Assembly (NCBI GenBank): GCA_947066815.1 | Contig: CAMSZT010000022.1 | Location: forward strand, 1 to 50,779 | DNA: 50,779 bases | Source of the DNA: an uncultured Lachnotalea sp. | GTDB taxonomy: Bacteria; Bacillota; Clostridia; Lachnospirales; Lachnospiraceae | Reading direction: 5' to 3' | Shown: in pieces, positions 7,445 to 15,563 of the stretch | Layout: every line of letters starts with the position of its first letter | Numbering within the stretch: the stretch's first letter is position 1 | Position numbers and translations under genes: made by a program | The notes under the pieces: model-generated | What the model was told of the DNA's origin: nothing | Databases searched by the model: none | Seen by the model: only the letters and a program-made list of their open reading frames with translations

Positions 7445-7924
7445 ATGAAGAAAAAACTGGAGATCTTAGAGAGACAGGAAGAGCTTTTGTGGTTTGATCA
7501 CTTTACCAACGACGAGGGCTGGAAGCTGGGCTGTTATATGGTGAAGAGGGCGCAGGAGCAAGGGATCGCCATTGCCATCCGTATCTGTCTGAACAACGGA
7601 TATACGCTGTTCCAGTATGGACCCTGCGGGACCAGTATCCTGAACCAAAGGTGGATGGAGCGGAAATACAATACGGTGAAGCTTATGGACAGGAGTTCCT
7701 TAAAGAGCCTGTATGTCATGGGCGAGAAGGGGCAGACCCTGGCGGATCACGGGCTGACGGAAGAGCAGTGCGTCCTGTGCGGCGGCGGGTTCCCGATCCG
7801 GGTAAAGGGAGTGGGGAATATCGGCGTGGTGACGGTGTCGGCCCTTCCCCACGAGGAAGATCATGGGTTTATCGTGGACTGCCTTTCCGGATATCTGGGG
7901 ATCGAGGCGCCGAGGCTGCCGTAA
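7445..7924 (+). CDS. UPF0303/HbpS-like (GlcG fold) protein
   Basis: A 159-residue soluble protein resembling UPF0303 (yeast YBR137W-like) within the GlcG/HbpS superfamily, sometimes annotated 'heme-degrading domain'. Visible: WFDHFTNDEGWKLG near residues 20-33, GIAIAIRICLNNGYTLFQY, and a C-terminal GVGNIGVVTVSALPHEEDH. Its function in bacteria is not settled. The ATG at 7445 is chosen for AAAGGAAGAG upstream; an in-frame TTG at 7427 lacks a site. It starts 40 nt after the pilus-like operon and may be read with it, but its product fits no obvious role there. A structured repeat begins 20 nt after its stop. Confidence 0.75.
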   Translation: MKKKLEILERQEELLWFDHFTNDEGWKLGCYMVKRAQEQGIAIAIRICLNNGYTLFQYGPCGTSILNQRWMERKYNTVKLMDRSSLKSLYVMGEKGQTLADHGLTEEQCVLCGGGFPIRVKGVGNIGVVTVSALPHEEDHGFIVDCLSGYLGIEAPRLP

Positions 7925-7944
7925 GCCTTCTAGGACAGTATGTG

Positions 7945-8195
7945 AAAAAATTCTACCTGTGCGGTTGGAATATTGGATTCTGTCTCCGTCAGGGAACAGC
8001 CATTTGAAGCAGACGATAGGTGGATTTTGCAGATTTTGCGAGCATAGCGTCATCGAACCGGCTGACCCGATTTGATGGAGGCAGGTTCGATGACAATAGG
8101 CGGCGCAGCAAAATCAAAAAATCAACGTGTCTGCGAAACTGGCTGCTCCCTGACGGAGACATGAAAAACTTTCAACCGCACAGGTGGAAAAAATT
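7945..8195 (+). repeat. Palindromic repeat family 1, copy A (251 bp)
   Basis: First of three full copies in the window; it fills most of the gap 7925-8280. Ends carry CTGTGCGGTTG and its complement next to A/T runs. Inside are long paired arms (7981-8001 with 8141-8161) and an inner imperfect palindrome containing GCGAGCATAGCGTCATCG. No coding frame is convincing. The right edge overlaps the terminator of the convergent gene at 8281-8922. Confidence 0.85.
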
Positions 8196-8226
8196 GCCTG
8201 TTTTCATGATTGAGATCAGGCAATTT
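8188..8226 (-). terminator. Intrinsic terminator of the phosphoribosyltransferase-like gene
   Basis: On the minus strand a 10-bp stem AAATTGCCTG/CAGGCAATTT is followed by a run of six T. The T run is the A-rich right edge of repeat copy A, so the element and the terminator share bases. Confidence 0.8.
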
Positions 8227-8280
8227 CTTCGGACCAGGGATGATACACAGAACAGAGAAAACAAAGATCTATGTTGTCGC

Positions 8281-8922
8281 CTATAACTTGGAATATCCGT
8301 ATCCGTTTACAAAAGCGTCCAGCTTCTCCCCGTTCTTGCAGAAGGGGCAATTTTCAAATTCGTAGGCCTGGTAGCCGGGAATGTCCCTGACGGTGAAGGC
8401 GGAGACGATGGGGAAGCCCTGGATCACGTCGACGGCGCTGAAGAGAGAGCAGATGGCCGTCACGGTGCCGCCGTAGTAGCGGATGCACTCTAAGCTGCGG
8501 TTGATGGTCTGTCCGGTGGTGGTGGAGGCAAGGAGCAGCAGTACATGCTTGTTCCGGATGGAAGGAGCCAGGTTGTCCCGGAAGATCATCTGGTTGTTGC
8601 TGTTGAACTCCGGTGTGATCACGTAGACGGTCTCGTGGCTGTTGGTGGAGACAAAATCCCGGGCCTCCAGTTCGGAAGCCATGTAGGCGCCCACGACCTC
8701 GCAGCCGTCCATGCAGACGATGGTGTCGATGACGGTGGTGTTGACGATCTTGCCCACCAGGTTTTTGGCGACAGCCGTGGCTTCGCTGCATCTGGTCCGC
8801 AGGCCGGTCACGTCAATATAGTAGTTGACATGGGAATGGCTGGTGGCGAAGTGGCCGTGGATGGCGCGGAGGACAACGGTGTGATCATCTTTTGCATAAA
8901 ATTTCATGACGCGTGATTCCAT
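8281..8922 (-). CDS. Phosphoribosyltransferase-fold protein (orotate PRTase-like)
   Basis: A 213-residue protein with a PRTase-like core: a hydrophobic strand then ASTTTGQTINR, in the position of the PRPP-binding loop (usual form D-D-x-x-T-T-G-x-T). Upstream are VIDTIVCMDGCEVVGAYMA and later YYGGTVTAICSLF. The C-terminus has a CPFC pair that might bind metal. Family members are often annotated orotate phosphoribosyltransferase, but the acidic pair before the loop is replaced by Ala-Ser, so a catalytic role in pyrimidine synthesis is doubtful. ATG at 8922 has AGAGGGGG upstream; it has its own promoter and terminator. Confidence 0.7.
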   Translation of the reverse strand: MESRVMKFYAKDDHTVVLRAIHGHFATSHSHVNYYIDVTGLRTRCSEATAVAKNLVGKIVNTTVIDTIVCMDGCEVVGAYMASELEARDFVSTNSHETVYVITPEFNSNNQMIFRDNLAPSIRNKHVLLLLASTTTGQTINRSLECIRYYGGTVTAICSLFSAVDVIQGFPIVSAFTVRDIPGYQAYEFENCPFCKNGEKLDAFVNGYGYSKL

Positions 8923-8973
8923 AAAATACCCCCTCTGTAATCGTATTTTTAAAATTGAAAAGAATCTGTTTCT

Positions 8974-9002
8974 ATTTTACCGTACATATCGGAAACATGC
9001 AA
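8974..9002 (-). promoter_or_regulatory. Promoter of the PRTase-like gene
   Basis: Minus strand TTGCAT (8997-9002), 17-nt spacer, TAAAAT (8974-8979), about 45 nt of leader. No comparably good plus-strand promoter for prmA was found in this gap. Confidence 0.6.
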
Positions 9003-9058
9003 GAAATAATCTGAAAAAATACAAAGATGGAAATAAAGTTTGGAAAAGGGGAACCCTG

Positions 9059-10015
9059 ATGAAATGGAAGAAATATACCATCGCCACCACGACGGAGGCG
9101 GTGGACCTGATCGGCAGCATGCTGGAGGAACACGGGATCGAGGGGATCGAGATCGAGGATAATGTCCCGCTGACGGAGGCGGAGACAAAGGGAATGTTCA
9201 TCGACATCCTCCCGGAGCTTGGGCCGGACGAGGGGAAGGCGAAGGTCTCTTTCTACGTGGACGAGGGGGCGGAGGACGAGGCGCTTCTTGCGGGGATCCG
9301 GGAGGGGCTCTCGGAGCTTCGGCTGTTCGTGGACGTGGGGGAGGGGACCATCTCCTCCTCGGAGACGGAGGATAAGGACTGGGTCAACAACTGGAAGCAG
9401 TATTTTCATCCCTTTACGGTGGACGACATCCTGATCAAGCCCACCTGGGAGGAGGTGCCGAAGGAGCATGCGGACAAGCTGATGATCGAGATCGATCCGG
9501 GTACGGCCTTCGGGACCGGCTCCCATGAGACCACCCAGCTCTGCATCCGGCAGCTCCAGAAGTATCTGAAGGCCGGGGACCGGGTCCTCGACATCGGCAC
9601 CGGGAGCGGGATCCTGGCCATTGCGGCCCTGAAGCTGGGGGCTTCCTTTGCTTTTGGGACGGATGTGGACGAGAACGCGGTCCGGGCGGCCGGGGAGAAT
9701 GCCCGGGGCAACGGATTTTCAGAGGATGTGTTTGTCCTGGAAGAGGGGGATATCCTGACGGAGGCCGCCCTGCAGGAGCGGGTCGGCGAGGGGACTTACG
9801 ACGTGGCCGCGGCGAACATCCTGGCGCCGGTGATCATCCTGCTTGCGGGGGAGGCGGATCGGTATCTGAAGAAGGGCGGGATTTTCATCACCTCCGGCAT
9901 CATCGACACGAAGGAGGAGGATGTGAAGGCGGCCTTTGGGGCCAATCCGGCCTGGGAGCTTTTGGAGGTCACCAGACAGAAGGACTGGGTATCGGTGACA
10001 GTGAGGAAAAAGTAA
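9059..10015 (+). CDS. prmA: Ribosomal protein L11 methyltransferase
   Basis: A 318-residue SAM-dependent enzyme that methylates ribosomal protein L11. Visible: the N-terminal substrate-binding domain (about 1-120), then DPGTAFGTGSHETTQLC, the SAM site LDIGTGSGILAIAALKLGA, and AANILAPV near the active site. Length matches the family (about 295-320). ATG at 9059 has AAGGGG upstream; an in-frame start at 8906 is rejected because it overlaps the divergent gene and its promoter. The stop is one nt before rsmE, so the two are an operon, an order common in Firmicutes. Confidence 0.93.
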   Translation: MKWKKYTIATTTEAVDLIGSMLEEHGIEGIEIEDNVPLTEAETKGMFIDILPELGPDEGKAKVSFYVDEGAEDEALLAGIREGLSELRLFVDVGEGTISSSETEDKDWVNNWKQYFHPFTVDDILIKPTWEEVPKEHADKLMIEIDPGTAFGTGSHETTQLCIRQLQKYLKAGDRVLDIGTGSGILAIAALKLGASFAFGTDVDENAVRAAGENARGNGFSEDVFVLEEGDILTEAALQERVGEGTYDVAAANILAPVIILLAGEADRYLKKGGIFITSGIIDTKEEDVKAAFGANPAWELLEVTRQKDWVSVTVRKK

Positions 10016-10016
10016 G

Positions 10017-10754
10017 ATGTATCTGTTTTTTGTGGACGGCCGGGAGATCGGGGAGAAGACCGCGAGGATCACCGGTCCGGATGTGAACCATATCAAAAAT
10101 GTGCTCCGGATGAAGCCGGGGGACAAGCTTCGGATCAGCGACGGAGAGCGGCTCTGCTACAACTGCCGGATCGAAGCCTTTGAGGAGGATGGAGTGTTCC
10201 TCTCCCTGCTTTCCAGGGATGAGGACGGCACGGAGCTTCCGGCGAAGGTCGTGCTCTTCCAGGGGCTTCCCAAGGGCGACAAGATGGAGCTTGTGATCCA
10301 GAAAAATGTGGAGCTTGGCGTCTCCCGGATCGTGCCGGTGGCCACGAGACGGTCGGTGGTGAGGCTGGACGAAAAAAAGGCGGAGGCGAAGGTGCGCCGC
10401 TGGAATGCCATTTCCGAGAGCGCGGCCAAGCAGTCGAAACGGACCGTGGTACCGGAGGTGTCCCGGGTCCTGCCCTTTAAGGAGGCGGTGGACCTGGCGG
10501 CGGATTTTGACTGCAGGCTGTTTCCCTACGAGCACGCCGAGGGGATGGAGGAGACGAGAAGGCTCCTCTCCCAGGTGAAGCCGGGCATGCAGGTGGCGGT
10601 CTTCATCGGCCCGGAGGGCGGCTTTGAGGAGGATGAGGCAGCATATGCCAGGGAAAGGGGATTTACCCCCATCACCCTGGGGCGGCGGATCCTCCGGACC
10701 GAGACGGCGGGGATGGCCCTCCTCTCGGCCCTCATGTTCCAGCTGGAGAAATAG
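10017..10754 (+). CDS. rsmE: 16S rRNA m3U1498 methyltransferase
   Basis: A 245-residue SPOUT-class enzyme that methylates N3 of U1498 in 16S rRNA. Visible: N-terminal PUA-like part with HIKNVLRMKPGD, then KGDKMELVIQKNVELGV, and the C-terminal trefoil-knot SAM site FIGPEGGFEEDE followed by LGRRILRTETA. Length is typical (240-250). It begins directly after the prmA stop, with the ribosome site inside the prmA 3' end. It is followed by a cysteine desulfurase gene 87 nt downstream, possibly in the same transcript. Confidence 0.94.
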   Translation: MYLFFVDGREIGEKTARITGPDVNHIKNVLRMKPGDKLRISDGERLCYNCRIEAFEEDGVFLSLLSRDEDGTELPAKVVLFQGLPKGDKMELVIQKNVELGVSRIVPVATRRSVVRLDEKKAEAKVRRWNAISESAAKQSKRTVVPEVSRVLPFKEAVDLAADFDCRLFPYEHAEGMEETRRLLSQVKPGMQVAVFIGPEGGFEEDEAAYARERGFTPITLGRRILRTETAGMALLSALMFQLEK

Positions 10755-10841
10755 GGAACCGGAAAGAAAATGCGGCGTAACGAAAAGGGCGTCGGCCCGG
10801 GGAAGCAGTATGATCGGACGGATCAGGAAGACGAGGAAGCG

Positions 10842-11999
10842 ATGGAAGCATATTTAGATAATTCTGCGACGACGAAGGTGTTTGAGCCGGTAAAAGACAT
10901 TGTGGTGAAGGCCATGACGGAGGATTACGGGAATCCTTCCTCCCTGCATAAGAAGGGAGTGGAGGCGGAGCGTTACGTGAAGGCGGCGGCGGAATCGGTG
11001 GCAAAGACCCTCAGGGCAGCGCCGTCGGAGATCATTTTTACGTCCGGGGGCACGGAGTCCAACAATATGGCCGTCATCGGGGCGGCCAGGGCGATGAGAC
11101 GGGCCGGGAAGCATCTCATCACCACCACCATCGAGCATCCGTCCGTTTCCAATGTGTTCCGGTATCTGGAGGAGGAAGAGGGGTTTTCGGTGGATTACAT
11201 CCCGGTGGATGAAAACGGCCATGTGAGACAGGACGCCCTCCTTGCGGCCCTCCGGGAGGATACCACGCTGGTGTCGGTCATGTATGTCAACAATGAAATC
11301 GGCTCACGCAATCCCGTCGGGGAGATCGGGGCGGTGATCAAGAAAAAAAATCCCAAGACGCTGTTCCACGTGGACGCGATCCAGGCCTACGGAAAGTACC
11401 GGATCTGCCCGAAGCGGGAACAGATCGACCTCCTGTCGGTGAGCGGCCACAAGATCCACGGCCCCAAGGGGGTGGGGTTTCTGTATGTGAAGAGCGGCAC
11501 GAAGCTCCTGCCGGTGGTCTACGGGGGCGGCCAGCAGAAGGGCATGCGCTCCGGTACCCACAATGTGCCCGGCATTGCCGGGATGGGGGAGGCGGCCAGG
11601 CTGATCTACGAGGATCATGAGGAAAAGATACGGGCCATGTACGGTCTTAAAAAGCGGTTCGTGGAGCTGGTGACAGATCTTCCGGGGACTAAGATCAACG
11701 GACTGACCGGGGAGGAGTCGGCCCCCCACGTGGTGAGCGTGAGCTTTGAGGGGATCAAAAGCGAGGTGCTGCTCCACGCCCTGGAGGATAAGGGGATCTT
11801 TGTCTCCTCCGGCTCGGCCTGCTCCTCCAATCACCCGGCCCTCAGCGGGACCCTCCGGGGGATCGGCCTGAAGCGGGAGCTTTTGGACGCAACTCTCCGC
11901 TTCAGCTTCAGCGTCTTTACGACAGAGGAGGAGATCCGCTATACGGCAGAGGTTTTGAAAGAACTGCTGCCTATGCTGCGGAGATATGCGAGGCGCTAG
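10842..11999 (+). CDS. Cysteine desulfurase (NifS/IscS type)
   Basis: A 385-residue PLP enzyme that takes sulfur from cysteine as a protein persulfide. Visible: LDNSATT at the N-terminus, SGGTESNN, HPSVSNV, the PLP-lysine segment SVSGHKIHGPKG, and the catalytic-Cys loop SSGSACSSNHPALSGTL. ATG at 10842 is preceded by GAGGAAG and begins the conserved N-terminus; an in-frame ATG at 10770 would add 24 residues without family support. The next gene is thiI, the arrangement of Bacillus nifZ-thiI, so its likely job is to supply sulfur for 4-thiouridine in tRNA. A wider role in Fe-S assembly cannot be excluded. Confidence 0.92.
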   Translation: MEAYLDNSATTKVFEPVKDIVVKAMTEDYGNPSSLHKKGVEAERYVKAAAESVAKTLRAAPSEIIFTSGGTESNNMAVIGAARAMRRAGKHLITTTIEHPSVSNVFRYLEEEEGFSVDYIPVDENGHVRQDALLAALREDTTLVSVMYVNNEIGSRNPVGEIGAVIKKKNPKTLFHVDAIQAYGKYRICPKREQIDLLSVSGHKIHGPKGVGFLYVKSGTKLLPVVYGGGQQKGMRSGTHNVPGIAGMGEAARLIYEDHEEKIRAMYGLKKRFVELVTDLPGTKINGLTGEESAPHVVSVSFEGIKSEVLLHALEDKGIFVSSGSACSSNHPALSGTLRGIGLKRELLDATLRFSFSVFTTEEEIRYTAEVLKELLPMLRRYARR

Positions 12000-12058
12000 T
12001 ACTGCCTTGCACAGATAACGGTGAATAGCAGTACCTGATATTTGTATCAGGCAGTACC
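11998..12058. repeat. Hairpin in the nifS-thiI gap
   Basis: CTGATA-TTTG-TATCAG forms a tight stem. Outside it, TAGTACTGCC pairs with GGCAGTACC, so two hairpin forms are possible. The left arm begins in the stop codon of the desulfurase gene. There is no T run, so termination is unlikely; it may be a processing site or a small repeat. Confidence 0.45.
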
Positions 12059-12094
12059 AGCACCTAAAAAACAAAAAGACAGGAGGATTGGAGC

Positions 12095-13297
12095 ATGGCA
12101 GAGCGGGAAGGATTATTCCATGCATTTCTGATCAAATATGCGGAGATCGGGATCAAGGGGAAGAACCGGTATCTGTTCGAGGACGCCCTGATGCGTCAGA
12201 TCCGCTTTGCCCTCCGGGGGGCGGAGGGGAAGTTTTCGGTCCGGAAGGAGACGGGACGCATTTACGTGGAGGAGGAGGGCGCCTTCGATCCCGACGAGGT
12301 GACAGAGCGGCTGGGAAGGGTCTTCGGGATCTCCGGGATCTGTCCCATGGTCCAGTTTGAGTATAAAGAGTTTGCGGATATCCGGGAGCGGGTCGTGGAT
12401 TACGCGGGGAGGGTCCATCCGGAAGGGAACTTTACCTTCAAGGTGCAGACGAAGCGGGCCAACAAGGGATTTCCCATGGATTCCAATGAGATCAATGCCA
12501 GGCTGGGCGAGGCCCTGCTGGAAGCGTACCCGTCCCTTAAGGTCAATGTCCATGAGCCGGATGTGTTCTTTTACGTGGAGGTGCGGGAGCGGGTGAACCT
12601 TTATTCGAGGGTACTTCCCGGTCCCGGCGGCATGCCGGTGGGCACCAGCGGGAAGGCCATGCTGCTGCTCTCCGGGGGGATCGACAGCCCGGTGGCGGGG
12701 TACATGACGGCAAAGCGGGGCGTGAGCATTGATGCCGTCTACTTTCATGCGCCGCCCTACACCAGCGAGCGGGCGAAGCAGAAGGTGGTGGATCTGGCGA
12801 AGATCGTATCTCGGTATTCCGGCCCCATGAAGCTCCATGTGATCAATTTCACCGACATCCAGCTCTGCATTTACGACCAGTGCCCCCACGAGGAGCTGAC
12901 CATCATCATGCGGCGGTACATGATGCGGATCGCCGAGGCCATCGCGAAGGAGAGCGGCGCCCTGGCTCTGGTCACAGGGGAGAGCATCGGCCAGGTGGCC
13001 AGCCAGACCCTTCCCAGCCTGGCCTGTACCGGGGAGGTCTGTGACCTGCCGGTGATCCGTCCGGTCATCGGCTTTGACAAGCAGGAGATCGTGGACATCG
13101 CTCTGAAGATCGATACCTTTGAGACGTCCATCCAGCCCTTCGAGGACTGCTGCACGATCTTTGTGGCGAAGCACCCGGTGATCAAGCCCAACCGGAAGAT
13201 CATCCGCCGCTCCGAGGAGAAGCTGGCGGGAAAGATTGAAGAGATGGTAAAGACGGCATTGGAGACGAGGGAGGTCGTCGAGATCCAGGCCCCGTAG
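12095..13297 (+). CDS. thiI: tRNA 4-thiouridine synthetase
   Basis: A 400-residue enzyme that adenylates U8 of tRNA and receives sulfur to make 4-thiouridine; it can also serve thiazole synthesis in some species. Visible: N-terminal ferredoxin-like part (LIKYAEIGIKGKNR), a THUMP domain (about 60-165) and the PP-loop LLLSGGIDSPVAG (about 189-201). There is no C-terminal rhodanese domain, unlike the E. coli enzyme of about 480 residues; such short forms are usual in Firmicutes and rely on a dedicated desulfurase, which is the upstream gene. AGGAGG lies 8 nt before the ATG. Confidence 0.95.
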   Translation: MAEREGLFHAFLIKYAEIGIKGKNRYLFEDALMRQIRFALRGAEGKFSVRKETGRIYVEEEGAFDPDEVTERLGRVFGISGICPMVQFEYKEFADIRERVVDYAGRVHPEGNFTFKVQTKRANKGFPMDSNEINARLGEALLEAYPSLKVNVHEPDVFFYVEVRERVNLYSRVLPGPGGMPVGTSGKAMLLLSGGIDSPVAGYMTAKRGVSIDAVYFHAPPYTSERAKQKVVDLAKIVSRYSGPMKLHVINFTDIQLCIYDQCPHEELTIIMRRYMMRIAEAIAKESGALALVTGESIGQVASQTLPSLACTGEVCDLPVIRPVIGFDKQEIVDIALKIDTFETSIQPFEDCCTIFVAKHPVIKPNRKIIRRSEEKLAGKIEEMVKTALETREVVEIQAP

Positions 13298-13321
13298 TAT
13301 AGGTTTTTTATACAACGAAAA

Positions 13322-13349
13322 AACGGTCCCGCAGTCCTGCGGGACCGTT
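13322..13349. terminator. Bidirectional terminator between thiI and the HPr-like gene
   Basis: A perfect 13-bp stem, AACGGTCCCGCAG/CTGCGGGACCGTT, with a 2-nt loop. Leftwards it runs into TTTTTTCGTTG, a good tail for the minus-strand gene; rightwards the tail is weak. Confidence 0.85.
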
Positions 13350-13399
13350 GCCTGACCGACAGAGAAACTGTCACGGGAGAGAACGGATATAAGTACGTT

Positions 13400-13630
13400 T
13401 TATACCAGATAGGGCTTCAATGTCTCCAAGATGGCCTCCACGTTGTCCTCGGCGTGGATGTTTAAGTCGATGGGCTTCGAAAGATCCAGGCTGAAGATGC
13501 CCATGATGGACTTGGCGTCGATGACGTAGCGGCCGGAGACCAGATCGAAGTCATAGTCATATTTGGTGAGATCGTAGACAAAGGACTTGACCTTGTCGAT
13601 GGAATTTAAAGAAATCTGTACTGTTTTCAT
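13400..13630 (-). CDS. HPr-like protein lacking the active-site histidine
   Basis: A 76-residue protein of HPr size. The second half matches HPr around the regulatory serine (IDAKSIMGIFSLDLSKPIDL) and ends with AEDNVEAILETLKPYL. At the position of the usual GLHARPA loop it reads NSIDKVKSF, so there is no phospho-accepting His. It therefore cannot carry phosphate from enzyme I to sugar EIIs. Bacillus Crh also lacks this His but keeps the serine and acts as a CcpA co-regulator; a similar role is possible here but unproven. AGGGAGTATTCTC precedes the ATG; the gene has its own promoter and terminator. Confidence 0.8.
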   Translation of the reverse strand: MKTVQISLNSIDKVKSFVYDLTKYDYDFDLVSGRYVIDAKSIMGIFSLDLSKPIDLNIHAEDNVEAILETLKPYLV

Positions 13631-13696
13631 GAGAATACTCCCTTCTTTGCTGACGATAAAGTTCTGGAAAGGCTTCCCCCTCTCCGGTTCATTATA

Positions 13697-13725
13697 ATAC
13701 TAGACAGATTCGGGGGAAAAGTCAA
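13697..13725 (-). promoter_or_regulatory. Promoter of the HPr-like gene
   Basis: Minus strand TTGACT (13720-13725), 17-nt spacer, TAGTAT (13697-13702). A nearby TATAAT on the same strand is too far from this -35 box. Confidence 0.55.
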
Positions 13726-13758
13726 GAGGAGATTTTACTAAAAGTGAGGAATCAGGAT

Positions 13759-15180
13759 ATGGAAAACCGGAAAAAGAGGGCGGCCCTGCACAATCTGGGT
13801 TGCAAGGTCAACGCATATGAGACGGAGGCCATGGGCCAGCTTCTCTCGGAGGCCGGCTATGAGCTGGTCCCTTTCGAGGCGGAGGCGGAGGTTTACCTGG
13901 TCAATACCTGCAGCGTGACCAACATGGCCGACCGGAAATCCAGGCAGATGCTCCATCGGGCCAGGAGACAAAATCCCGGGGCGCTCGTCGTGGCGGCCGG
14001 CTGCTATGTCCAGGCACAGGCGGAGGAGATCTTAAAGAGCGGCGCGGCGGATCTTGTGATCGGGAATAACCAGAAGAAGAGGCTTGTAGAGCTTTTGTCC
14101 GCCTGTGAAAAAAAACGGCGGGCGGGAGAGCCGGAGCGGCCTTCTGACGGCGGGGAAAAGAAACGGGGTGCAGGAATGGGAGCGGTCCTTGACATTGCCC
14201 ATGAGAAGGAGTATGAGGAGCTCTCTCTTGTGCGGACGGCGGAGCACACCAGGGCCTTCATCAAGATCCAGGACGGCTGCGATCAGTTCTGCAGCTATTG
14301 CATCATTCCCTACACAAGGGGGAGGATCCGCAGCCGGAGGCCGGAGGATCTTCTGGAGGAGATTCTCCGGCTTGCGGGAGCCGGCTACCGGGAGGTGGTG
14401 CTGACCGGGATCCATCTGTCCTCCTACGGGAGGGATTTTGATCTACCGGTTTCTCTTCTGGAGATGATTGAACGGGTGGCTGAGATTCCCGGGATCGAGA
14501 GGATCCGTCTGGGCTCCCTGGAACCTAGGATCGTCACGGAGGAGTTCGTAAAAGGGCTCTCGGCCATCGGGGAGGTCTGCCCGCATTTTCATCTGTCGCT
14601 GCAGAGCGGCTGCAACCGGACCTTAAAGAGGATGAACCGCCATTATACCACGGAGGAATATGCGGCCTGCTGCCGCCTGTTGCGGAGCTATTACGACCAC
14701 CCGGCCATCACCACCGACGTGATCGTGGGTTTTCCGGGGGAGACGGAGGAGGAATTTTCAGAGACGCTCTCCTTCCTTGAAAAGATCGGATTTTATGAGA
14801 TGCATATTTTCAAATATTCCAGAAGACAGGGGACGAAGGCGGCGGCCATGTCCTCCCAGGTGCCGGAGAAGGTCAAGGCAGAGCGGAGCCGCAGGGCCCT
14901 GGCCCTTTCGGCGAAGCTTTCCGAAGACTTTCGGAAGTATTATGAGGGAACGGTTCGGGAGATCCTCCTGGAGGAGGAGCAGGAGATCGGCGGCAGACGG
15001 TATATGACCGGGTTCACGAGGGAGTATGTGAAGGCGGCCGCGGAGCTTCCGGCCGCAGGGGTTCCCGGCCCCGCGGCGGAAGAGGTGTTTTCTCCGGGAC
15101 AGATCCTTCCCGTCCGCCTTTCCGGCCGGAGAGAGGCAGGCTGGGAGGAACTCCTCTTCGCAGAGCCCCTCATGAAGTGA
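13759..15180 (+). CDS. mtaB: tRNA t6A37 methylthiotransferase MtaB
   Basis: A 473-residue radical-SAM methylthiotransferase converting t6A37 to ms2t6A37 in tRNAs reading ANN codons. The UPF0004 cluster cysteines are in NLGCKVN (about 15), NTCSVT (about 51) and GCYVQ (about 81); the radical-SAM triad is C-X3-C-X2-C in DQFCSYCIIPYTRG (about 174-181). A C-terminal TRAM-like part follows. GCKVN rather than GCxxN of MiaB/RimO supports MtaB. ATG at 13759 was preferred over the in-frame GTG at 13744 because of the ribosome site. Its TGA stop overlaps the left end of repeat copy B. Confidence 0.92.
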   Translation: MENRKKRAALHNLGCKVNAYETEAMGQLLSEAGYELVPFEAEAEVYLVNTCSVTNMADRKSRQMLHRARRQNPGALVVAAGCYVQAQAEEILKSGAADLVIGNNQKKRLVELLSACEKKRRAGEPERPSDGGEKKRGAGMGAVLDIAHEKEYEELSLVRTAEHTRAFIKIQDGCDQFCSYCIIPYTRGRIRSRRPEDLLEEILRLAGAGYREVVLTGIHLSSYGRDFDLPVSLLEMIERVAEIPGIERIRLGSLEPRIVTEEFVKGLSAIGEVCPHFHLSLQSGCNRTLKRMNRHYTTEEYAACCRLLRSYYDHPAITTDVIVGFPGETEEEFSETLSFLEKIGFYEMHIFKYSRRQGTKAAAMSSQVPEKVKAERSRRALALSAKLSEDFRKYYEGTVREILLEEEQEIGGRRYMTGFTREYVKAAAELPAAGVPGPAAEEVFSPGQILPVRLSGRREAGWEELLFAEPLMK

Positions 15181-15429
15181 AAATTTCCATCTGTGCGGAG
15201 GGAGGCTTTGTATGTCTTCGTCGGGGAGCCGCCGCTTGTAGCAGACGATAGGCAGATTTTGCAGATTTTGCGAGCATAGCGTCATCGGATTGGCTGACCC
15301 GGTTTGATGGAAGCCGGTCCGATGACAATAGGCGGCGCAGCAAAATCAAAAAATCAACGTGTCTGTGAAAGCAGCGGCTCCCTGACGGAGACAGAACAGA
15401 CGATTCCAGCCGCACAGGGGAAAATTTTC
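15179..15429 (+). repeat. Palindromic repeat family 1, copy B (251 bp)
   Basis: Same length and orientation as copy A, with terminal GAAAATTT...CTGTGCGG and its complement, and arms 15213-15233/15373-15393. The first two bases are the last two of the mtaB stop. Substitutions relative to copy A are largely matched on the opposite arm. The remaining 15430-15563 holds only the ireB promoter. Confidence 0.85.
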
Positions 15430-15503
15430 CGGCCACCCGCGCTTTTTCGATGATTTTCTGACGGAAAAGACGGGATAATGTGAAGAAACTGGAAGAAAAC
15501 CCC

Positions 15504-15532
15504 TCGACAGGCCGGAAAATTTGTATTAGAAT
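15504..15532 (+). promoter_or_regulatory. Promoter of ireB-ruvX-DUF1292
   Basis: TCGACA (15504-15509), 17-nt spacer, TAGAAT (15527-15532). The predicted start near 15539 excludes the upstream in-frame start at 15480. Confidence 0.5.
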
Positions 15533-15563
15533 AGAAATACAAGCATGTAAGGACGTGAAAAAA

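Noticed and set aside
8020-8286. Small frames across the repeat copies (for example 88 codons at 8020)
   Set aside because: They run through palindromic repeat DNA, are not kept in the other copies, and lack ribosome sites.
12001-12094. Terminator between the desulfurase and thiI genes
   Set aside because: The hairpin is not followed by a T run, and the two genes are expected to be co-expressed.
12113-13315. 400-codon minus-strand frame opposite thiI
   Set aside because: Antisense of a well-conserved gene; no motif or ribosome site of its own.
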